Assembly: GCA_030637455.1 (NCBI GenBank)
Contig: DAOWGL010000083.1
Span: forward strand, 1 to 6,756
Length of the DNA stretch: 6,756 nucleotides
Direction: 5' to 3'
Source: Candidatus Nitrosopumilus sp.
GTDB lineage: Archaea > Thermoproteota > Nitrososphaeria > Nitrososphaerales > Nitrosopumilaceae
The notes under the pieces are model-generated. The model searched no databases. It saw nothing but the letters and a program-made list of their open reading frames with translations, and was not told the DNA's origin. Positions 5,533 to 6,756 of the stretch are shown piece after piece (position 1 is the first letter of the stretch; each line of letters begins with the position of its first letter). The position numbers and the translations under genes were made by a program.

Positions 5533-5603
5533 TATCTTTTGTACTAATATGGTAATAGATTGATATTCATGTATGATTTTCATATAAAGTATGAGGATAA
5601 TAT

Positions 5604-5699
5604 TTGGCTGAAAGAGTATGTTGTCCTCATTGCCAAAAATTCCTAGATGAAGGTTTTCTACAAAGACACATCAAAGCTTTTCATAAATCATCATCCTAG
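5604..5699 (+). CDS. Single C2H2 zinc-finger protein, 31 aa
   Basis: The frame starting at TTG 5604 encodes 31 residues with one classical C2H2 finger: C7-x2-C10-x2-F13-x5-L19-x2-H22-x4-H27. Both zinc cysteines, both histidines and the two core hydrophobic residues sit at the normal spacing. The protein is little more than the finger plus a short serine tail. An in-frame stop lies 4 bases before the TTG and there is no ATG in frame, so TTG is the only sensible start. GAGG at 5593-5596 gives a Shine-Dalgarno-like site 7 bases ahead. It converges with the minus-strand RHH gene. A DNA-, RNA- or protein-binding role is inferred from the fold only. Confidence 0.72.
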   Translation: MAERVCCPHCQKFLDEGFLQRHIKAFHKSSS

Positions 5700-5714
5700 A
5701 GTGAGTTTTAGGAT
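5693..5714. terminator. Bidirectional hairpin between convergent genes
   Basis: ATCCTA (5693-5698) and TAGGAT (5709-5714) form a 6-bp inverted repeat with a 10-nt loop. It spans the stop codon of the C2H2 gene and touches the stop of the convergent RHH gene. A shared terminator is plausible, but no strong T-tract follows on either side, apart from five T residues at 5726-5730 on the plus strand. Confidence 0.35.
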
Positions 5715-5857
5715 TATTTTAGACCTTTTTCTAGAATTTCATTAATTACTCTTGAAAAACTTACAGATGATGAAGATTCTTTTATTTTCTTTGCTTGTAA
5801 TGTTCTTATCTTTTTTGCAATATTACTATCCAACATGATTGTAATTCTGTCTGCCAT
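5714..5857 (-). CDS. Ribbon-helix-helix protein, 47 aa (minus strand)
   Basis: On the minus strand, ATG at 5857 opens a 47-residue frame starting MADRITIMLDSNIAKKI. It shows an N-terminal beta strand (RITIMLD), a first helix (about residues 11-27), a turn with SVSFS, and a second helix (SRVINEILEKGLK). This is the ribbon-helix-helix layout of CopG/Arc-type dimeric DNA-binding proteins. It is clearly paralogous to the plus-strand RHH protein at 6114: both are 47 residues, both read MA-x-R-[IV]-T at the start, and both have IKES followed by SVSFS-x-VIN. A TATA-like TCAAAATAA lies 26 bases upstream at 5879-5887. No partner toxin gene is adjacent, so an antitoxin role is not supported. Confidence 0.78.
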   Translation of the reverse strand: MADRITIMLDSNIAKKIRTLQAKKIKESSSSVSFSRVINEILEKGLK

Positions 5858-5878
5858 GACTAATTATTTTTTTCATCG

Positions 5879-5887
5879 TTATTTTGA
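5879..5887 (-). promoter_or_regulatory. TATA-like box of the minus-strand RHH gene
   Basis: Read on the minus strand this is TCAAAATAA, centred about 26 bases before the ATG at 5857, consistent with a leaderless transcript. The box is weak. Confidence 0.35.
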
Positions 5888-5914
5888 ATAACAAAATATG
5901 TTTAATTTACAAAA

Positions 5915-5980
5915 ATGTCAAACAAAGTAGAATATTTCCATGATTGGGAATATGACATCTCTTTCGTAATCTGTAGTTAG
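5915..5980 (+). CDS. Possible 21-aa peptide ending in dyad copy 5
   Basis: ATG 5915 opens 21 codons reading MSNKVEYFHDWEYDISF followed by VICS. The first 17 residues look protein-like, rich in aromatic and acidic residues. The last four and the TAG stop are encoded by dyad copy 5, as if the element had fused to or cut off a longer frame. An AAAATAT stretch lies about 20 bases upstream. A frame this short can arise by chance, and no family is recognised. Confidence 0.3.
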   Translation: MSNKVEYFHDWEYDISFVICS

Positions 5981-5986
5981 ATTATG
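5965..5986 (+). repeat. 22-bp asymmetric dyad, copy 5
   Basis: Arms CGTAATC and GATTATG flank the spacer TGTAGTTA, with one G/T position in the arms that would still pair in RNA. It sits in the region between the two divergently oriented RHH genes and supplies the stop codon of the 21-aa ORF. Confidence 0.83.
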
Positions 5987-6113
5987 CATGGAGGATTTTA
6001 CTGTGATTGTCGTAATTAGATTGATTTTCTTATTTACTCCTATCATATCAGACGAACAAAATAATTGCACTGCATTCTTACCTCTTTTGTAGACATCATG
6101 TATGGTGGTATTG

Positions 6114-6257
6114 ATGGCAAAGCGTGTTACTGTAGTACTTGATGATGACCTCATAAAGAAACTACACGAAAAACAGGCAAAACAAATCAAAGAATCTGTG
6201 ATGTCAGTAAGCTTCTCTAACGTGATAAATCAGACATTACGTAAACATATCAAATAA
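6114..6257 (+). CDS. Ribbon-helix-helix protein, 47 aa (plus strand)
   Basis: ATG 6114 encodes 47 residues beginning MAKRVTVVLDDDLIKKL. The strand KRVTVVLD, first helix (about 11-27) and second helix (about 36-46) give the ribbon-helix-helix fold of small dimeric DNA-binding proteins. It aligns without gaps to the minus-strand RHH protein at 5714-5857, so the two arose by duplication or are members of one local family. Upstream in-frame ATG 6102 and TTG 6111 exist, but the paralogue's length and its MADR start favour 6114; GGTGGT (6104-6109) is a possible ribosome-binding site. The gene is followed after 12 bases by a small zinc-protein gene, suggesting one transcript. Dyad copy 5 lies upstream. 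Confidence 0.8.
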   Translation: MAKRVTVVLDDDLIKKLHEKQAKQIKESVMSVSFSNVINQTLRKHIK

Positions 6258-6269
6258 TTCGTGATCATA

Positions 6270-6410
6270 ATGACAAAACCTTGCAAAAATTGTGGAAGTG
6301 ATATGCAAAATGAAAATATCACTCACTGTTCTGACAAATGCATATTTGAAAGTATAAAGAAAAGCAAGAAATTTGGAAATCCTGAAAATCCTCCAGATTA
6401 TTCTGCATAA
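6270..6410 (+). CDS. Small zinc-binding protein, 46 aa (CxxC/CxxxC)
   Basis: ATG 6270 encodes 46 residues starting MTKPCKNCGSDM. Four cysteines form C5-x2-C8-x11-C20-x3-C24, with the second pair in HCSDKC. The CxxCG then CSxxC order followed by a lysine-rich helix (IFESIKKSKK) resembles small archaeal treble-clef or zinc-ribbon proteins, but I assign no family. The C-terminus (about 35-46) is proline-rich and probably disordered. The gene follows the RHH gene by 12 bases. GTGATC at 6261-6266 can pair with the usual archaeal 16S rRNA tail, so it may be translated from a shared mRNA. Dyad copy 6 lies 23 bp downstream. Confidence 0.7.
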   Translation: MTKPCKNCGSDMQNENITHCSDKCIFESIKKSKKFGNPENPPDYSA

Positions 6411-6433
6411 TTCTATGCAAAAAAATCATTGTT

Positions 6434-6455
6434 CGTAATCTTACTATGGATTATG
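6434..6455 (-). repeat. 22-bp asymmetric dyad, copy 6 (inverted)
   Basis: On the plus strand the arms are CGTAATC and GATTATG with spacer TTACTATG, which does not match the spacer of copies 1-5. Read on the minus strand the unit is CATAATC, CATAGTAA, GATTACG, which fits NNTAGNNA exactly. This copy is therefore inverted. It lies between the 46-aa zinc protein and the CBS gene. Confidence 0.8.
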
Positions 6456-6549
6456 AAAGGATTAAAATCTTTATGGTCATATATTAGAAAAAGTAAAAAA
6501 TGAATTAGAAGAAGTTAAATTTATCCTAAAAAAAATAGTTGAAGTAAAG

Positions 6550-6756
6550 ATGTCCAAAGAACCTGTTGAACTCAACGTATCGGCATATATGACAAAAGAT
6601 CTAATTACCGTATCTCAAGATATTTCATTTTTTGACGCAGTTACAAAAATGTACAAAAACGGAATTGGGAATTTGATCGTAATCGATGATGACAAAGTCA
6701 CAGGATTACTAACTGAGCGACAAATTTTACAGTATTTAGTAACTGAAAAAATTATC
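6550..6756 (+). CDS. CBS-domain protein, N-terminal part (cut by window end)
   Basis: From ATG 6550 the frame runs 69 codons to the window edge without a stop. Residues 13-60 show a CBS motif: AYMTKDLITVSQDISFFDA, then KMYKNGIGNLIVIDDDKVTGLLTERQIL. This is the first of the two CBS repeats usually present, and these modules bind adenine nucleotides or related ligands to regulate partner proteins. The start is uncertain: the same frame is open for 28 codons upstream (from 6466), encoding a charged helix-like stretch (LEKVKNELEEVKFILKK), but contains no ATG, GTG or TTG. A TTAAATTTAT box centred about 30 bases before 6550 supports the ATG. Dyad copy 6 lies upstream. Confidence 0.85.
   Translation, partial: MSKEPVELNVSAYMTKDLITVSQDISFFDAVTKMYKNGIGNLIVIDDDKVTGLLTERQILQYLVTEKII

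Noticed and set aside
5389..5583. 64-aa minus-strand ORF
   Set aside because: It is antisense to the 28-aa zinc peptide, whose cysteine pairs and promoter spacing give the better explanation.
5988..6092. 34-aa hydrophobic ORF starting MEDFTVIVV right after dyad copy 5
   Set aside because: No TATA box at a suitable distance, a low-complexity hydrophobic sequence, and a start adjoining the repeat. A GTG start at 6003 has a GGAGGA ahead of it, but this is too weak to call a gene.
5918..6190. 90-aa minus-strand ORF across the RHH upstream region
   Set aside because: It runs antisense through the start of the plus-strand RHH gene and across dyad copy 5, and its translation (serine/phenylalanine/isoleucine-rich) shows no domain.
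5714..6257. RHH genes as antitoxins of toxin-antitoxin pairs
   Set aside because: No toxin-like gene (RelE, VapC, MazF) lies next to either; the neighbours are tiny zinc proteins.
4904..6455. Dyads as a CRISPR array
   Set aside because: Intervals between copies are irregular (80 to about 470 bp) and contain genes, not uniform spacers.
4904..6455. Dyads as simple hairpin terminators
   Set aside because: No T-tract follows most copies, several are not just downstream of a gene, and the conserved asymmetric spacer is not expected of a terminator loop.

Overview
The window looks like chromosomal DNA of an ammonia-oxidising archaeon of the Nitrososphaerota (Thaumarchaeota), most likely a Nitrosopumilus- or Nitrosarchaeum-like marine/group I.1a lineage. 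The reasons are an AT-rich sequence, an archaeal gene set (IF5A, DUF71-type Dph6, SRP54, archaeal Pus10, a lone RAM-domain protein, a CBS protein), and TATA-like boxes about 24-28 bases before several start codons, the pattern expected of leaderless archaeal mRNAs. The lineage is an inference; no rRNA or marker search was possible.

Left part (1-4747) is a translation, tRNA-modification and protein-targeting block on the + strand. It holds a possible tail of an upstream gene (1-69), translation factor IF5A (168-581), a previously hidden C/D box guide RNA (583-646), Dph6 (694-1383) overlapping SRP54 (1376-2704), Pus10 (2730-3869), a 30-residue very basic peptide (3905-3997) and an unidentified HExxH protein (4037-4747). 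The guide RNA has a 12-nt D guide complementary to a tRNA-Met-type anticodon loop. The fifth guide base before box D falls opposite C34, so it probably directs 2'-O-methylation of the elongator tRNA-Met wobble base. The block thus joins IF5A (hypusine), Dph6 (diphthamide on EF-2), Pus10 (pseudouridine in the tRNA T arm), a tRNA-methylation guide RNA and SRP54.

Right part (4744-6756) is very different. It is a string of tiny genes separated by short spacers: a minus-strand 31-aa ORF, an 81-aa RAM (Lrp/AsnC ligand-binding) protein, a 28-aa double-CxxC zinc peptide, a 31-aa C2H2 zinc finger, a minus-strand 47-aa ribbon-helix-helix (RHH) protein, a 21-aa ORF, a second 47-aa RHH paralogue on the + strand, a 46-aa zinc-binding protein, and the start of a CBS-domain protein cut by the window end. 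Most of these were found by reading for short proteins.

This right part is punctuated by six copies of one 22-bp element not seen in the first 4.9 kb: a 7-bp arm CRTAATC, an 8-bp asymmetric spacer NNTAGNNA, and a 7-bp arm GATTAYG. All six fit the consensus; five point one way and the last is inverted. Arm changes are partly compensatory. The element lies between genes and twice supplies the stop codon of the preceding small ORF. It could be an operator family (two RHH paralogues flank one copy), a dispersed repeat, or a recombination-type site. This small-gene and dyad array, together with the guide RNA, is the part of the window most worth a second look.

The stretch 4840-5061 contains two of the dyads and the promoter of the RAM gene; I see no convincing gene in it.
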